From Limnochorda sp. LNt (GTDB lineage: Bacteria > Bacillota > Limnochordia > Limnochordales > Geochordaceae), in contig NZ_CP141614.1 in the NCBI RefSeq assembly GCF_035593265.1, positions 620,001-684,000 of the forward strand: a stretch of DNA of 64,000 nucleotides. Direction: 5' to 3'. The position numbers and the translations under genes are program-made. This document shows positions 9,643 to 18,896 of this stretch, piece after piece. The first letter of the stretch is position 1. The number at the start of each line of letters is the position of its first letter. A model generated the notes under the pieces. The model saw only the letters and a list, made by a program, of their open reading frames with translations, did not search any database and was not told the origin of the DNA.

Positions 9643-10483
9643 CCAGCCACAGCACGGACACCCCTCCTGTGGGCAGGTCGCCGCCCGACGCCCAGAGCCC
9701 GTCGATAAAGGGATAGGTGAAGGTGTGACAAAACCGCGTGGGGTAGAGGGGCCGCGTCGTGTTGACCCGGATCACTCCGACGGTGCCCAGGGTGACGCAG
9801 CCCTGACCCGCCTCCACCATCCCTGCGCCCAGATTGGCGCACACGCCGTCGTGCCCGCCCACCGCCACGGGAATCCCGCGTGGGAGGCCCAGCTCGTCTG
9901 CGATGTCGCTCTTGAGGGGCCCGAGGGGCTCCTCGCCGGGAGAGATCCGGGGCAGCCACGAACGCTGAACACGGTAGCGCTCCGTCGACCTAGGCCACTC
10001 CCGTGTGTTGGCGCTGAAAGGATCGGTGGCGAGCCTCCCCGTCAGAACGAAGTTGATATAATCCTTGACTCCACACAGGCTGCGCAGCCTGTCGGCGGCG
10101 GCAGGGTCCACCCGGCGAAACGCTTCCGCCGCCCGGCCCCACGCGGCGAGTTTGCTGTATCGGCGTGTCTTGACGCGAGGGACGCGACCCACCTCTGAGG
10201 CGAGCGATGCCCAGGGGACGGGCAGAGGCTCTCCGTTGCCGCCGAGGAACGCAAGCCCGGACCCCCGCCCGCAAAGGCCCATGGCAACCACGCTATGTCC
10301 GGATGCGCGAGCCATAACGGACCGGATGGTGTCACGTACGGCTGCCCACCACTGCTGCGGATCATGGACCGGGCCGCGAGCGGCATAAGGCAATACGACC
10401 TCTGCAAGGGTCTCGCCGTCTCGGCTTACGAGTATGGCTTTACATGTGGTCGTTCCGATGTCGCAGCCCAGGATGGCTTCCAT
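9639..10483 (-). pseudogene. FGGY sugar kinase, N-terminal part (split by IS)
   Basis: ATG 10483 follows GGGAG. The product starts MEAILGCDIGTTTCKAILVS, the FGGY phosphate-1 loop, then shows MGLCGRGSGLAFL, GVKDYINFVLTGRLATD and GGHDGVCANLGAGM with the catalytic-base Asp of FGGY kinases. It reads ...VSVLWLAR and hits a stop just inside the inserted IS. As it stands it makes about 280 residues without the C-terminal ATP-binding lobe, so it should be inactive. It lies 50 bp downstream of the IclR gene. By context the substrate would be a sugar acid or amino-sugar acid. Confidence 0.88.
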
Positions 10484-10533
10484 TAGGTGCTCCCTTTGCC
10501 TTGGATGACTCGGGCGTCCGGGGCTGAGGCTGG

Positions 10534-11352
10534 TCAGGGGTCGTCCCTCACAGCGAGCCCGGCCACCGAATCGCCCGCGACCGCGTAACCGAGGTCTCGG
10601 GACAGGTTCTGAGCGGCAGCTTTCAGATATGGCACCAACTCGTTGATGCGCTCCTCGGACATCCGAAACACGGGAGCGGTGATGCTGATGGCGGCAATGC
10701 CCTTGCCTGTGTAGTCCCGCACCGGAGCGGCGATGCATCGCGAATCCTCGCGGTGCTCCCGGTCATTGAGGGCGTAGCCTTGGGCGCGGACGGTGCTCAA
10801 TTGCCGCATAAGATCCTCCACGTTGGTCACCGTGTAGGCCGTGAACGGCGTCAGAACACGCGAAGACAGCCTGCGGCGAGCCTCCTCCTCGGGTAACTCG
10901 GCCAGCAGCACTTTCCCTATGGCCGTGCAGTGGGCGGGCGCACGCGCCCCCACGGGCGTCCGGAGGCTGATGGGCTGGGTGCCCATCAACCGATCGATGT
11001 ACACGATTTCCAGGCCGTCCAATACCGCGATGTTGACCGTCTCCTCGCTAACCTTCACTAGGTACTGCAGGTACGGCTTCGCTCGCCGGCGGATCTCCAT
11101 GCTGTCGAGGGCACGGTGGGCCAGGGTGAGGATGCGCAGTCCCAAACCGTACCTCCCGTCCGCCCGGCGCTCTACATACCCCCTCTCGGCCAGGGTCGCG
11201 AGCAATCGGGAGGCCGTGCTGCGGTGACAGTGCATCCGCTCCGCTACTTCGCTCACGCTCGTACCGGTGGCACTCTCGGCCAACAGCTCGAGGACGTCCA
11301 GTGCTCGCTCCGTGGGGCGCGCCGTGACGACATCTAGGGACCTCTTGGGCAT
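10534..11352 (-). CDS. IclR-family transcriptional regulator
   Basis: 272 residues. The N-terminal winged helix-turn-helix reads ALDVLELLAE, SVSEVAERMHCHRSTASRLL, YGLGLRIL. The C-terminal IclR effector domain has IVYIDRLMGTQPISL, CTAIGKVLLAELP and GIAAISITAPVFRM. ATG 11352 is preceded by GGGAGG; the frame extends further upstream without coding signals. It heads the minus-strand kinase/lyase operon and faces the plus-strand M20/transporter operon, so it probably controls both from the shared 120-bp gap, which holds three evenly spaced repeats. The ligand is unknown; a sugar acid of this pathway is the likely effector. Confidence 0.9.
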   Translation of the reverse strand: MPKRSLDVVTARPTERALDVLELLAESATGTSVSEVAERMHCHRSTASRLLATLAERGYVERRADGRYGLGLRILTLAHRALDSMEIRRRAKPYLQYLVKVSEETVNIAVLDGLEIVYIDRLMGTQPISLRTPVGARAPAHCTAIGKVLLAELPEEEARRRLSSRVLTPFTAYTVTNVEDLMRQLSTVRAQGYALNDREHREDSRCIAAPVRDYTGKGIAAISITAPVFRMSEERINELVPYLKAAAQNLSRDLGYAVAGDSVAGLAVRDDP

Positions 11353-11411
11353 GGGAGTTCCTCCCGACCACACCTCTCGTTTCACTTTTTCGGCAAGTGC
11401 AGGGAGGATCC

Positions 11412-11461
11412 TGCAACCGGACGACGAATACTTGCAACCGAAAGAGCAATCAATGCAACAG
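11412..11461. promoter_or_regulatory. Three TGCAAC direct repeats at exact 21-bp spacing
   Basis: TGCAACCG starts at 11412 and 11433, and TGCAACAG at 11454. The 21-bp period is two helical turns, so all three face the same side of the DNA. They lie between the divergent iclR and M20 genes and overlap the proposed iclR promoter. They are the best candidate IclR operator. Confidence 0.55.
11425..11453 (-). promoter_or_regulatory. Possible iclR promoter
   Basis: On the minus strand TTGATT (11453-11448) and TATTCG (11430-11425) are 17 bp apart and point at iclR. The middle TGCAACCG repeat lies in the spacer, which would suit autorepression. The match to consensus is moderate. Confidence 0.35.
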
Positions 11462-11473
11462 GGGGTGAAGGCT

Positions 11474-12658
11474 GTGCACTTACCCGTGCAGTACGTGCGG
11501 GGCGACGAGGTCATCGCGCTTCTCCAGGAGATCCTGCGAATTCGCTCCGAGAATCCGCCCGGCAACGAGAGAGACGTGGCCTACCACCTCGGTGAGCGGT
11601 TGCGGCGGTCGGGGTTCGACGTATCGTACTTCGAGCCGGAGCCGCTGCGGACAAGTGTCGTCGCCATCCTGAAGGGAACGGGTGGTGGCCGCTCCCTCAT
11701 CCTCAACGGGCACATCGACACGGGCCCCGTGGGCGAGGGATGGACGCGCGACCCGTTGGGAGGGCAGGTTGAGGACGGGAAGATATACGGCCGAGGCGCC
11801 GGCGACATGAAGTCCGGCATCGCTGCCATGGTCGGCGCGGCCGAAGCGGTGATCGCAAGCGGCATGCGACGCCGTGGCGATCTGATACTGATGCTCGTAG
11901 CCGACGAGAGCTCGGGCGGACACAAAGGGACGGGATACGTCGTCCGCCAGGTGAAGCTGAAGGCCGATATGGCCGTGGTATGCGAGCCCAGTGGCACTCA
12001 CATAGCTATTGCCCACCGCGGGGTCGTCTGGGTCGAGGTCGAAGTGCGAGGCAAGTCGGGTCAGGCGGCACGGCCGTGGTCGGGCGTCAATGCCATTAGC
12101 CTCATGGGCCGGGTCATCACCGCTCTCGACGCGACGCTGCCGGGCCACTTCGCCAAACGCACTCACGAAATACTTCCCTCACCCACGCACAGCTTCGGCA
12201 CCATCGCAGGCGGTATCAAGCCCAACGTCATCGCAGAGGCATGCCGTGTGGTGATCGATAGAAGGACCTTGCCCGGAGAGAGCGTCGACGATGTCGTCGA
12301 CGAGATCCAGCGCATCGCCGAGGAGGCCATCGCCGGCACCGGCGCTCGCGTGCAGTCACGGCCTGTCATGGTGGTCGAACCCTCCGAGGTGCCCGCGGAT
12401 TCGGAGCCCGTCAACCGCTGTCGTGAGGCGTTGCGCGCGGTCACGGGGATGGAGGCGAAGCTCGCCGGCGCCGGGGGGTTCACCGATGCCCATTGGCTCA
12501 ACAACAACCTGGGTATACCGACCGTCGTGTTCGGTCCCTGGTACTTGCACCTCACCGGAGGCAGCGTCTCTGACATCCCCGACGAGTTCAACTACGTCGA
12601 GGACGTGGTGACGGGCACGCGGGTCTACGCTCACCTCATCGCCGACGTCATCGGTTGA
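11474..12658 (+). CDS. M20-family metallo-amidohydrolase (ArgE/DapE type)
   Basis: About 394 residues. The M20 pattern is clear: NGHIDTGP (metal His and catalytic Asp), GRGAGDMKSGIAAM (bridging Asp), ADESSGGHKG (Glu/metal), VVCEPSG, and a dimerisation insert (IAHRGVVWVEVEVRGKSGQAA). The C-terminal segment that normally reads AHxPDEY reads SDIPDEF, so the usual last metal His appears to be Asp. GTG 11474 is favoured, with GGGGG 8 nt upstream; ATG 11453 lies inside an operator-like repeat. It starts the operon with the sugar-type ABC transporter and aldolase. An N-deacylase role on the imported sugar acid fits the context but is inference. Confidence 0.8.
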   Translation: MHLPVQYVRGDEVIALLQEILRIRSENPPGNERDVAYHLGERLRRSGFDVSYFEPEPLRTSVVAILKGTGGGRSLILNGHIDTGPVGEGWTRDPLGGQVEDGKIYGRGAGDMKSGIAAMVGAAEAVIASGMRRRGDLILMLVADESSGGHKGTGYVVRQVKLKADMAVVCEPSGTHIAIAHRGVVWVEVEVRGKSGQAARPWSGVNAISLMGRVITALDATLPGHFAKRTHEILPSPTHSFGTIAGGIKPNVIAEACRVVIDRRTLPGESVDDVVDEIQRIAEEAIAGTGARVQSRPVMVVEPSEVPADSEPVNRCREALRAVTGMEAKLAGAGGFTDAHWLNNNLGIPTVVFGPWYLHLTGGSVSDIPDEFNYVEDVVTGTRVYAHLIADVIG

Positions 12659-12691
12659 AGGCGGGCGAAGCTCGAAGGGGCCAGCAGCAGC

Positions 12692-13552
12692 ATGACAGGG
12701 CGCAGGTCAGCGTGGGCAGGCTTCGTGTTCACAGTACCGGCCATCGTCGTCCTCGGGGCCATCCTGCTGGTGCCGGTGCTGGACGTGTTCCGGACCAGCT
12801 TGAGTAACCCGTCGTTTCCCGGCCTCGGCAACTTCGTGGAACTCCTTCAAGAGGAGGTGTTCTGGAAGGCGCTCGGGAATACCATCCTCTTTACCGTTGT
12901 GAGCGTCGCGGGACATCTCGTCCTTGGCCTCTGGGTTGCGATGCTGGTCAACAAGCCGCTGGCAGGGCAGCGCGTCTTCCGCAACGTCGTTCTCCTGCCG
13001 TGGATGCTTCCTCCAGCCGTTGTGGCAACAACCTGGGCGTGGATGTACCATCTCCCGTTTGGGCTGATGAACCCCATCCTGCTGAAGCTCGGCCTGATCA
13101 GGCAGCCGTTGGCATGGCTGTCGGAACCGTCCCTTGCGATGCCATCCCTGCTCGTGGCGAATCTGTGGCGGGGATTCCCCTTCGTATCCATCATCCTGCT
13201 GGCGGGACTCCAGTCGATCCCTGCCTACCTCTACGAGGCCGCCAGCGTAGACGGCGCGAACGCGTGGCAGAAATTCTGGGGCGTAACACTGCCGTCCATG
13301 TCCCGGATCATGCTCATCGCGATGATGCTCGACCTGATCGGTACGGTGAAGTACTTCGACCTTATTTGGGTGATGACCCACGGTGGCCCCGCGAACCAGA
13401 CCGAGGTGTTTGCCACGCTGATTTACCGCCTGGCGTTCGTGTTTTACCGTACCGGCCCTGCTGCCGCGCTTGCCGTGATCATGTTTGGCGTGCTTGGCTT
13501 GTTGACATACCTGTACCTCCGTACCTCCCGGCACCAAGACCAGTACGTGTAG
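12692..13552 (+). CDS. Sugar ABC transporter permease (MalF/UgpA type)
   Basis: 286 residues with about six membrane segments, from WAGFVFTVPAIVVLGAILLV to the C-terminal IMFGVLGLLTYLYL. The cytoplasmic EAA loop (EAASVDGANAWQKF, then GVTLP) that docks on the ATPase is intact. It lies 33 bp after the M20 gene and 4 bp before the second permease. No ATP-binding gene is in the locus, so a shared MsmK/UgpC-like ATPase elsewhere must energise it, as is common for this family in Gram-positives. The substrate is inferred from neighbours as a sugar acid or amino-sugar acid. Confidence 0.9.
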   Translation: MTGRRSAWAGFVFTVPAIVVLGAILLVPVLDVFRTSLSNPSFPGLGNFVELLQEEVFWKALGNTILFTVVSVAGHLVLGLWVAMLVNKPLAGQRVFRNVVLLPWMLPPAVVATTWAWMYHLPFGLMNPILLKLGLIRQPLAWLSEPSLAMPSLLVANLWRGFPFVSIILLAGLQSIPAYLYEAASVDGANAWQKFWGVTLPSMSRIMLIAMMLDLIGTVKYFDLIWVMTHGGPANQTEVFATLIYRLAFVFYRTGPAAALAVIMFGVLGLLTYLYLRTSRHQDQYV

Positions 13553-13556
13553 GAGG

Positions 13557-14411
13557 ATGGGCATGGCCTTCCTAAGATATCGGCGCTGGCTGCGAACCGC
13601 AGACAAGCTGTACACCTACGCCTCCCTTGGCCTAGTGACAGTCTTCGTGCTGCTCCCGTTCTTCTGGATCCTGTCAACCTCGTTAAAGCCCGAGAGCGAA
13701 ACCTTCAAGTTTCCGGTGCAGTGGATACCGGGTAAGCCTACCATCGCTGCGTACGTCGAAATGTGGTCTCATCGTCCGTACGGCATCTACCTGCTCAACA
13801 GCGCTTTTGTGGCACTGGCCTCCATGCTGATTGCGGTTACCGTTTCGTCCATGTCAGCTTACGGACTGTCGAGATTCCGTTTCCGAGGGTCCAACTGGGT
13901 TTTGCTGGCCATGATGGGCACTCAGATGGTGCCGCCCATGCTATTGCTCATCAGCTACTTCAAGGTCATGTCCGCGGCCGGGCTGTTCGACACGTTGTGG
14001 GCACTGATCATCACCTACACGGCCTACCTGCTGCCGTTCAGCGTGTGGATCATGAAGGGATATCTCGACACGATACCCGTCGACCTGGACGAGGCAGCGC
14101 TGATCGACGGGTGCTCACCGGGCAACGTGTTCTGGAGGGTCATCCTGCCCGTGATCCTGCCCGGCATCGTGGCAACGGCCATCTTCTCCTTTCTCCTGGC
14201 CTGGAACGAATTCACGTTTGCCTACGTCCTCACGAGTTCGGATAAGCGGTACACGATAGGCGTCGGGATCGCGTACCTGTTCGGGGAGTACAGCGTTGCC
14301 TGGAACGAACTCATGGCCGCGGGGATGGTCGCGTCGTTGCCTCCCATTCTCTTGTTTTTCTTCGCCTCCAAGTACCTCATTTCCGGCCTCACCGCCGGTG
14401 CGTTGAAGTAG
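13557..14411 (+). CDS. Sugar ABC transporter permease (MalG/UgpE type)
   Basis: 284 residues with about six membrane spans. The first span (LVTVFVLLPFFWILSTSLK) is followed by the MalG-type extracellular segment (PTIAAYVEMW). The EAA loop is EAALIDGCSPGNVF followed by RVILP. The C-terminus is FASKYLISGLTAGALK, the usual GAxK ending. It pairs with the upstream permease and the downstream binding protein to make one importer. The start ATG 13563 is also possible; the upstream one follows GTAGGAGG closely. Confidence 0.9.
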   Translation: MGMAFLRYRRWLRTADKLYTYASLGLVTVFVLLPFFWILSTSLKPESETFKFPVQWIPGKPTIAAYVEMWSHRPYGIYLLNSAFVALASMLIAVTVSSMSAYGLSRFRFRGSNWVLLAMMGTQMVPPMLLLISYFKVMSAAGLFDTLWALIITYTAYLLPFSVWIMKGYLDTIPVDLDEAALIDGCSPGNVFWRVILPVILPGIVATAIFSFLLAWNEFTFAYVLTSSDKRYTIGVGIAYLFGEYSVAWNELMAAGMVASLPPILLFFFASKYLISGLTAGALK

Positions 14412-14504
14412 CCGGTACGGGGGTGGGAATGGCGAGGGACGTCAGGGTGGGTAGGTGCTTACGTTGCCGCTGGACAGAAACCATGGATGAAAGGTGGGTA
14501 TCGG

Positions 14505-15803
14505 ATGCGTAACTCGGGACCCGATCGGACTCGGCGTGTGTATGTTTCCCTTGTTGCCTTCATGGTGACCTGGGTGCTGGTGACCGCGGTGCCGGTGGCG
14601 GCGGCTCAGAAGGTAGAGCTGCGACTAATGTCGTGGTACTTCGGAGAGGAACCTGCGGCGACCGGCCTCAAGACGTTGATCGCAGAATTCGAGAGAACGC
14701 ATCCCGGCATTTCCATCGTTCCCGAACAGGTAACGGACACGGAGCGTCTCACGAAGCTCACAACCAGGATGGCCGGTGGACAGGGTCCCGACATGTACAT
14801 GGAGACGGCGAGTAACGTGCGCTTTGTGGTCGACAGGGGGTACTGCATCAACCTGGAGCCCCTGATCGCCCAGAGCGCCGAGCCCATCAAGCAACGGTTC
14901 AGCGATGGCATTCTGGAGGAGTTCTCGGACGCCAACGGCAACTTGTACTTTATGCCGTATGCGATCGGCCCAACCGCCCTTGTGTACAACTCGCGGATGT
15001 GGAGGGCGGCAGGCCTTGACCCAGCCAACCCGCCGAAAACATGGGAGAGCTTCGTGGAGTACGCCAAGAAGCTTACAGGTAACGGCCGGTACGGCCTCGC
15101 AATGTTCGGAAAGGGTGACGGCAGCTCAGTCTGGCGCCTGTCGTATTGGTGGATGACCAACGGTGCAGATGTGCTCAGCAGCGATGGGCAGCGGGCCACG
15201 GTCAACACCCCGGAGTTTATCGAGGCGATCGAGTTCTGGGCGAATCTGCACAAAGTGTACCACGTGGTACCCCCGAGCGCGCCCCAGAACAGCTTCTCCG
15301 AGAACAACGCCATCTTCGCTGCCGAGGTGGCTGCGATGGTGGAAAGCGGAGTGTGGCAGTTCGGCGTCACGGAGAAGATGAACCCGTCCCTTAAGGGGGA
15401 GCTAAGGGCAGCGCTGATGCCCGTCAGGCGGCGGCCTGTGGCAGCGGGTGGTGGTGATGACGGGATCTGCATCACGACACAGTCCAAGCATCCAAAGGAG
15501 GCCTTCGAGTTCCTGTCGTTCCTGTCATCAGCCAAGGCGGGCGTGACGCTCTGGCAGATACACGGGAAGTTCCCGGCCAATAAGGCGTCGCTCCAGGACC
15601 CTGCCGTCGCCAAGGACAGCCTGGTGCAGATGTGGCTGCCAATCCTACCATACACGAAAGCACCCGTTCTCCATCCGCGCTACCCGGAGATCTCAAGCGT
15701 GCTCGGTGTCATGCAACAGGAAGTGCTGCTTGGGCTGAAGAGCGCTGCGCAAGCGGTAGCGGATGCCAACGCGAAGATCACCGAGATTATCGAACGGAAG
15801 TAG
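14505..15803 (+). CDS. Extracellular sugar-binding protein of the ABC importer (family 1)
   Basis: 432 residues. The N-terminus (MRNSGPDRTRRVYVSLVAF...VPVAAAQK) is a secretion signal ending near AAA; no lipobox Cys is seen. The mature part has family-1 features: LRLMSWYFGEEPAAT, EFERTHPGISIVPEQV, MAGGQGPDMYMETASN, YAIGPTALVYNSRMWR and a C-terminal PRYPEISSVLGVMQQEV. ATG 14505 follows an AAAGGTGGG stretch; ATG 14487 in frame is less likely. It lies 93 bp after the permeases in the same direction, so it supplies the ligand-capture part of this importer. Confidence 0.9.
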   Translation: MRNSGPDRTRRVYVSLVAFMVTWVLVTAVPVAAAQKVELRLMSWYFGEEPAATGLKTLIAEFERTHPGISIVPEQVTDTERLTKLTTRMAGGQGPDMYMETASNVRFVVDRGYCINLEPLIAQSAEPIKQRFSDGILEEFSDANGNLYFMPYAIGPTALVYNSRMWRAAGLDPANPPKTWESFVEYAKKLTGNGRYGLAMFGKGDGSSVWRLSYWWMTNGADVLSSDGQRATVNTPEFIEAIEFWANLHKVYHVVPPSAPQNSFSENNAIFAAEVAAMVESGVWQFGVTEKMNPSLKGELRAALMPVRRRPVAAGGGDDGICITTQSKHPKEAFEFLSFLSSAKAGVTLWQIHGKFPANKASLQDPAVAKDSLVQMWLPILPYTKAPVLHPRYPEISSVLGVMQQEVLLGLKSAAQAVADANAKITEIIERK

Positions 15804-15948
15804 CGGCCTCCACGGCGCGTAGTGACGTCTGTACCGCGTTGGATGTTGCGGGGACGGCCCTGAGGAAAGGTCAAATGGATGTGGGGCGATGGGACCCAAG
15901 GAGCCCTTCCCGTCGCCCCACGTACTCGACACAAGGAGCTGTAGCATC

Positions 15949-16716
15949 GTGACACAAACGATTGACATACCGCTCATCGGGGGCCGCGTCGCGCTGAACG
16001 TTAGGGTGCGAGATGTAGCCACGGCGAAGGCGGCCATGGAGATCGCCGGGGGAGCTTGTTTGTTCGGTTTTTTGGTGCGGGAGTACTCAAGCGTGGACGC
16101 AGCTGTTGAGGCAATCCAAGCAGTCCAGGCGAGTGTGGATCGTATCTCGGTCGGGTTGGGTGAGGGAGATCCCACGCAGTGGCGAGCTGCCCTTGAGGTC
16201 GCAGTGCGCACCCGGCCGGTGCACTTGAACCAACCCTTCGCGTGCGCTGGATACTCAGCCGGGTATCTGCGTGGCGCCGGCAACCAACGCACCGTGGTCA
16301 ATGCTCTGGTCAATCCGGGCTCGACGCCCGGAAAGGTGATCATCGCGACCGGGCCGGCGGGGCGGGAATGGGGCCGCCGACAGGGGCCCACGGAAGTGCC
16401 GGCCGAGGAGGCCATGGCCTACTTGAGGGACGCGTCCGTTTTCTCCGTGAAGCTCTTCCCGCTCAGGTGTCGTGAGGCGGTGCACCACGTGCGGGCGGTG
16501 GCGCGCGCGGCAGCGTCCGCAGGGATCCCGTTGATAGAGCCTACTGGTGGTATCACTCCGGATAACCTGGCAATCATACTCGAAGCGGCGCTGGCGGAGG
16601 GAGTCAGCGTGATGCCGCACCTTTATGGAGCGCTCTTATCCGGTGACGGAGAGCTGGACATCCAGAAGTTCAGACGTTGCGTTGCCATCGCGAGGACTGT
16701 AACCGGCAAGGCTTAA
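15949..16716 (+). CDS. KDPG-type aldolase of the DgaF family
   Basis: 255 residues. The family (EF_0839/DgaF, TIM-barrel class I aldolases) cleaves 2-keto-3-deoxy-6-phosphogluconate to pyruvate and glyceraldehyde 3-phosphate. Visible marks are RVALNVRVRDVATAKAA, VSVGLGEGDPTQWRAA-like loop (actual ISVGLGEGDP), ALVNPGSTPGKV, the presumed Schiff-base Lys in FSVKLFPL and the phosphate loop EPTGGITPDNLA. GTG 15949 has AAGGAG about 10 nt upstream; the longer frame from 15889 has none. It ends the plus-strand operon and is the natural partner of the SelA-like lyase at 5971-7101, which puts both halves of the pathway in one locus. Confidence 0.82.
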   Translation: MTQTIDIPLIGGRVALNVRVRDVATAKAAMEIAGGACLFGFLVREYSSVDAAVEAIQAVQASVDRISVGLGEGDPTQWRAALEVAVRTRPVHLNQPFACAGYSAGYLRGAGNQRTVVNALVNPGSTPGKVIIATGPAGREWGRRQGPTEVPAEEAMAYLRDASVFSVKLFPLRCREAVHHVRAVARAAASAGIPLIEPTGGITPDNLAIILEAALAEGVSVMPHLYGALLSGDGELDIQKFRRCVAIARTVTGKA

Positions 16717-16897
16717 CCCCTGACAGCAGAAATCGCGCTCCCAACAATTGGTAATAGGGTTTAGCGTCATGCATTGCCCCCGCCCACCGCGCAGGCCGAA
16801 AGACGCAACCAATCATCCGTCACCGGGCCATAACCGGCTGACAAACAGGGGCTGGCTTTCCGGCTCCCGGCTACGTGCCCACGGCCTCGCCCGGCGC

Positions 16898-17260
16898 TCA
16901 GCTCGTGTCCCAGATGAGCTGCTTTACGGCCCGATCCAACGAGGGCCCCCAGCGTAACTCCCCTTCCACGGCCCGGGCCGCTTCAGCCAGCGTCTCACCG
17001 TCCCGGCCAAAGGCCCGCCGGTGGCGCTGGAAGAACATTCGCATCACGTTGATGGCCAGCATCTGCAACCAGTGAACGGCCGGAATGGCCGTGGCCGTGT
17101 GCACGTAGCCGTGATCCAGGTGCCAGCGTCCTTTGGCTTCATGAAAACCCGTGTTCTCGATGACCCAACGGGCGTGTACGAAAGTCCGGACCGTCTCCAG
17201 CGGGGCCTGCTTGGCCGAAAGATCCGTGGCCGCCAGGATCCGATGCACCGTCCCGGCCCG
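16898..17260 (-). pseudogene. IS4-superfamily transposase, C-terminal part (split by IS21)
   Basis: The frame continues the N-terminal part at 19810-20699 once one GCCCG duplication and the IS21 are removed: ...LSGRRA-GTVHRILAATDLSAK... The visible catalytic Glu is in RWVIENTGFHEAKGRWHLDHGY, followed by a hydrophobic MLAINVMRMFFQRHRRAF. Alone it can encode about 120 residues and would be inactive. Confidence 0.8.
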
Positions 17261-17352
17261 TGTCCGTGGCCACGCTAAAATCGGCATAAATGGTCACGAA
17301 AAACCAGCATGAATGGCCACGAAAAATCCGCACATCTGGCCAGGTAGGGGAA

Positions 17353-18896
17353 ATGCCCGCTCCCCCGTATCGGCTCCGCTGGGGCAGCACCCAGACGGAT
17401 CCGGCGAAGGAGCGAGCAAACCTGGTTGGACAGGAGTTGGTGATCCAGTTGCGGCGCTTGCGTGACGAAGGGTTCAAGAAGGTTCAGGTGGCCAAACGCC
17501 TCGGCATCCACCGGGACAGCGTGGCCAAGTACTGGGAAGGTCCCGCCCTCCCCGCGGAGCCTCCCCGCTACCGCCAGCGGGCTCGCAAGATCGACCGCTA
17601 CGTCGAGTATATCACAGCCCGGCTGGCCCGTTGGCCCGAACTGACGGCCGAACGGCTCTACCAGGAGATCCGCCAGCAGGGCTATACGGGTTCCCGCCGT
17701 ACGGTGCGCCGGTTCGTGGCCAAGATCCGGCCGCACCCGGTCCGGGAGTACAAGCCCATCGAGACGCTGCCCGGGGAGCAGGCCCAGGTGGACTGGGGGC
17801 ACTTTGGAACCCTCGTCGTCGAGGGGGCTCGGGTGCGGCTGTACGCCTTCATCTTCACGCTGTCGTGGTCGCGCGTGATCTACGTGGAGTTCATCACGTC
17901 GCTGGCCATGGCCACGCTGGCGGGGTGTTTGCACCGGGCCTTCGAGTACATCGGCGGGGTGCCTCGCACCCTGCTCTTCGACAACGCCAAGACCGTGGTG
18001 GCGGAGCGGGTCGGCGGGGTCGTCCGCTACCAGCAGGAACTCTTGCAGCTGGCGGCCCTGTACGGCTTTGCGCCGAAGGCCTGCTGGGCCCGAGACCCTG
18101 AGTCCAAGGGCAAGGTCGAGTCCATGGTCAAGTACGTGCGCCGGGGCTTCTTCTACGGCCGGGCCTTTACGGACCTGGCGGATCTCAACCGTCAGGTCCG
18201 GGCCTGGATGGACGCGGTGGCCAACGCCCGGGTGCACGCCACGACCGGGGCGGTGCCGTGGGACCGGCTGGCGCAGGAGGCGCCCCACCTCAAGCCGCTG
18301 GCGCTGAGCGCTCCGCAGGGCATCCTGGAGCAGCGGAAGGCCACCCGCACCAACCTCATCTCCGTCGAGGGAAACCGGTACTCGGTGCCGGCCCGCTTTG
18401 CCCGCCGACCCGTGAGTTACCGGCGCTTCGAGCACCACATCGAGATCCTGGAGGACGGCCAGGTGGTGGACCGGATCGCGCTCGTCCCCGGGCGAGGGCG
18501 GGTGATGATTCGGGACGACCATTACCCGCAGCACCAAGCGCGCCGCCAACCGGCCCATCCCCTTCAGGCTCGCTTGAGGCCTTGGCCCCCAGTGCCCGAA
18601 CGTACCTGGAGGGCCTCAGCCGGTCTCGCAGCGGGCATTTGCGGGAGCAGATGGAGCGCATCGTAACGCTGGCCGAGAGCTGCCCAGCCGACGTGCTGGA
18701 GCAGGCCATGCAGCGGGCCATTCGCTTCGAGGCTTACGGCTACGGCATCCTCAAGCGCCTGGTGGAGCGCCTGCAGAAGGCGCCGGGGAGCCTTCCCCAA
18801 CCAGCGCAGCCGTCTGCCCAACGTCGGCTCTCGCTCCCCTACCGGGTCGACGTGGAGCGACGGGATCTCTCCTACTACCAGGAGGTGGCCCGATGA
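17353..18896 (+). pseudogene. istA: istA-like IS21 transposase with one frameshift
   Basis: From ATG 17353 (after AGGTAGGGGAA) the product has an N-terminal helix-turn-helix (KVQVAKRLGIHRDSVAKYW), then an rve core with Asp in AQVDWGHFGTL, Asp in LLFDNAKTVV and Glu in SKGKVESMVKYVR, and a C-terminal beta domain (GNRYSVPARFARRP). At about 18535 the frame shifts: the natural continuation (SAPPTGPSPSGSLEALAPSARTYLEGL) lies in the next frame and ends at TGA 18894-18896, overlapping istB by the usual ATGA. The catalytic core is complete, but about the last 120 residues are lost from the original frame. The shift is not in a long homopolymer. Confidence 0.85.
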
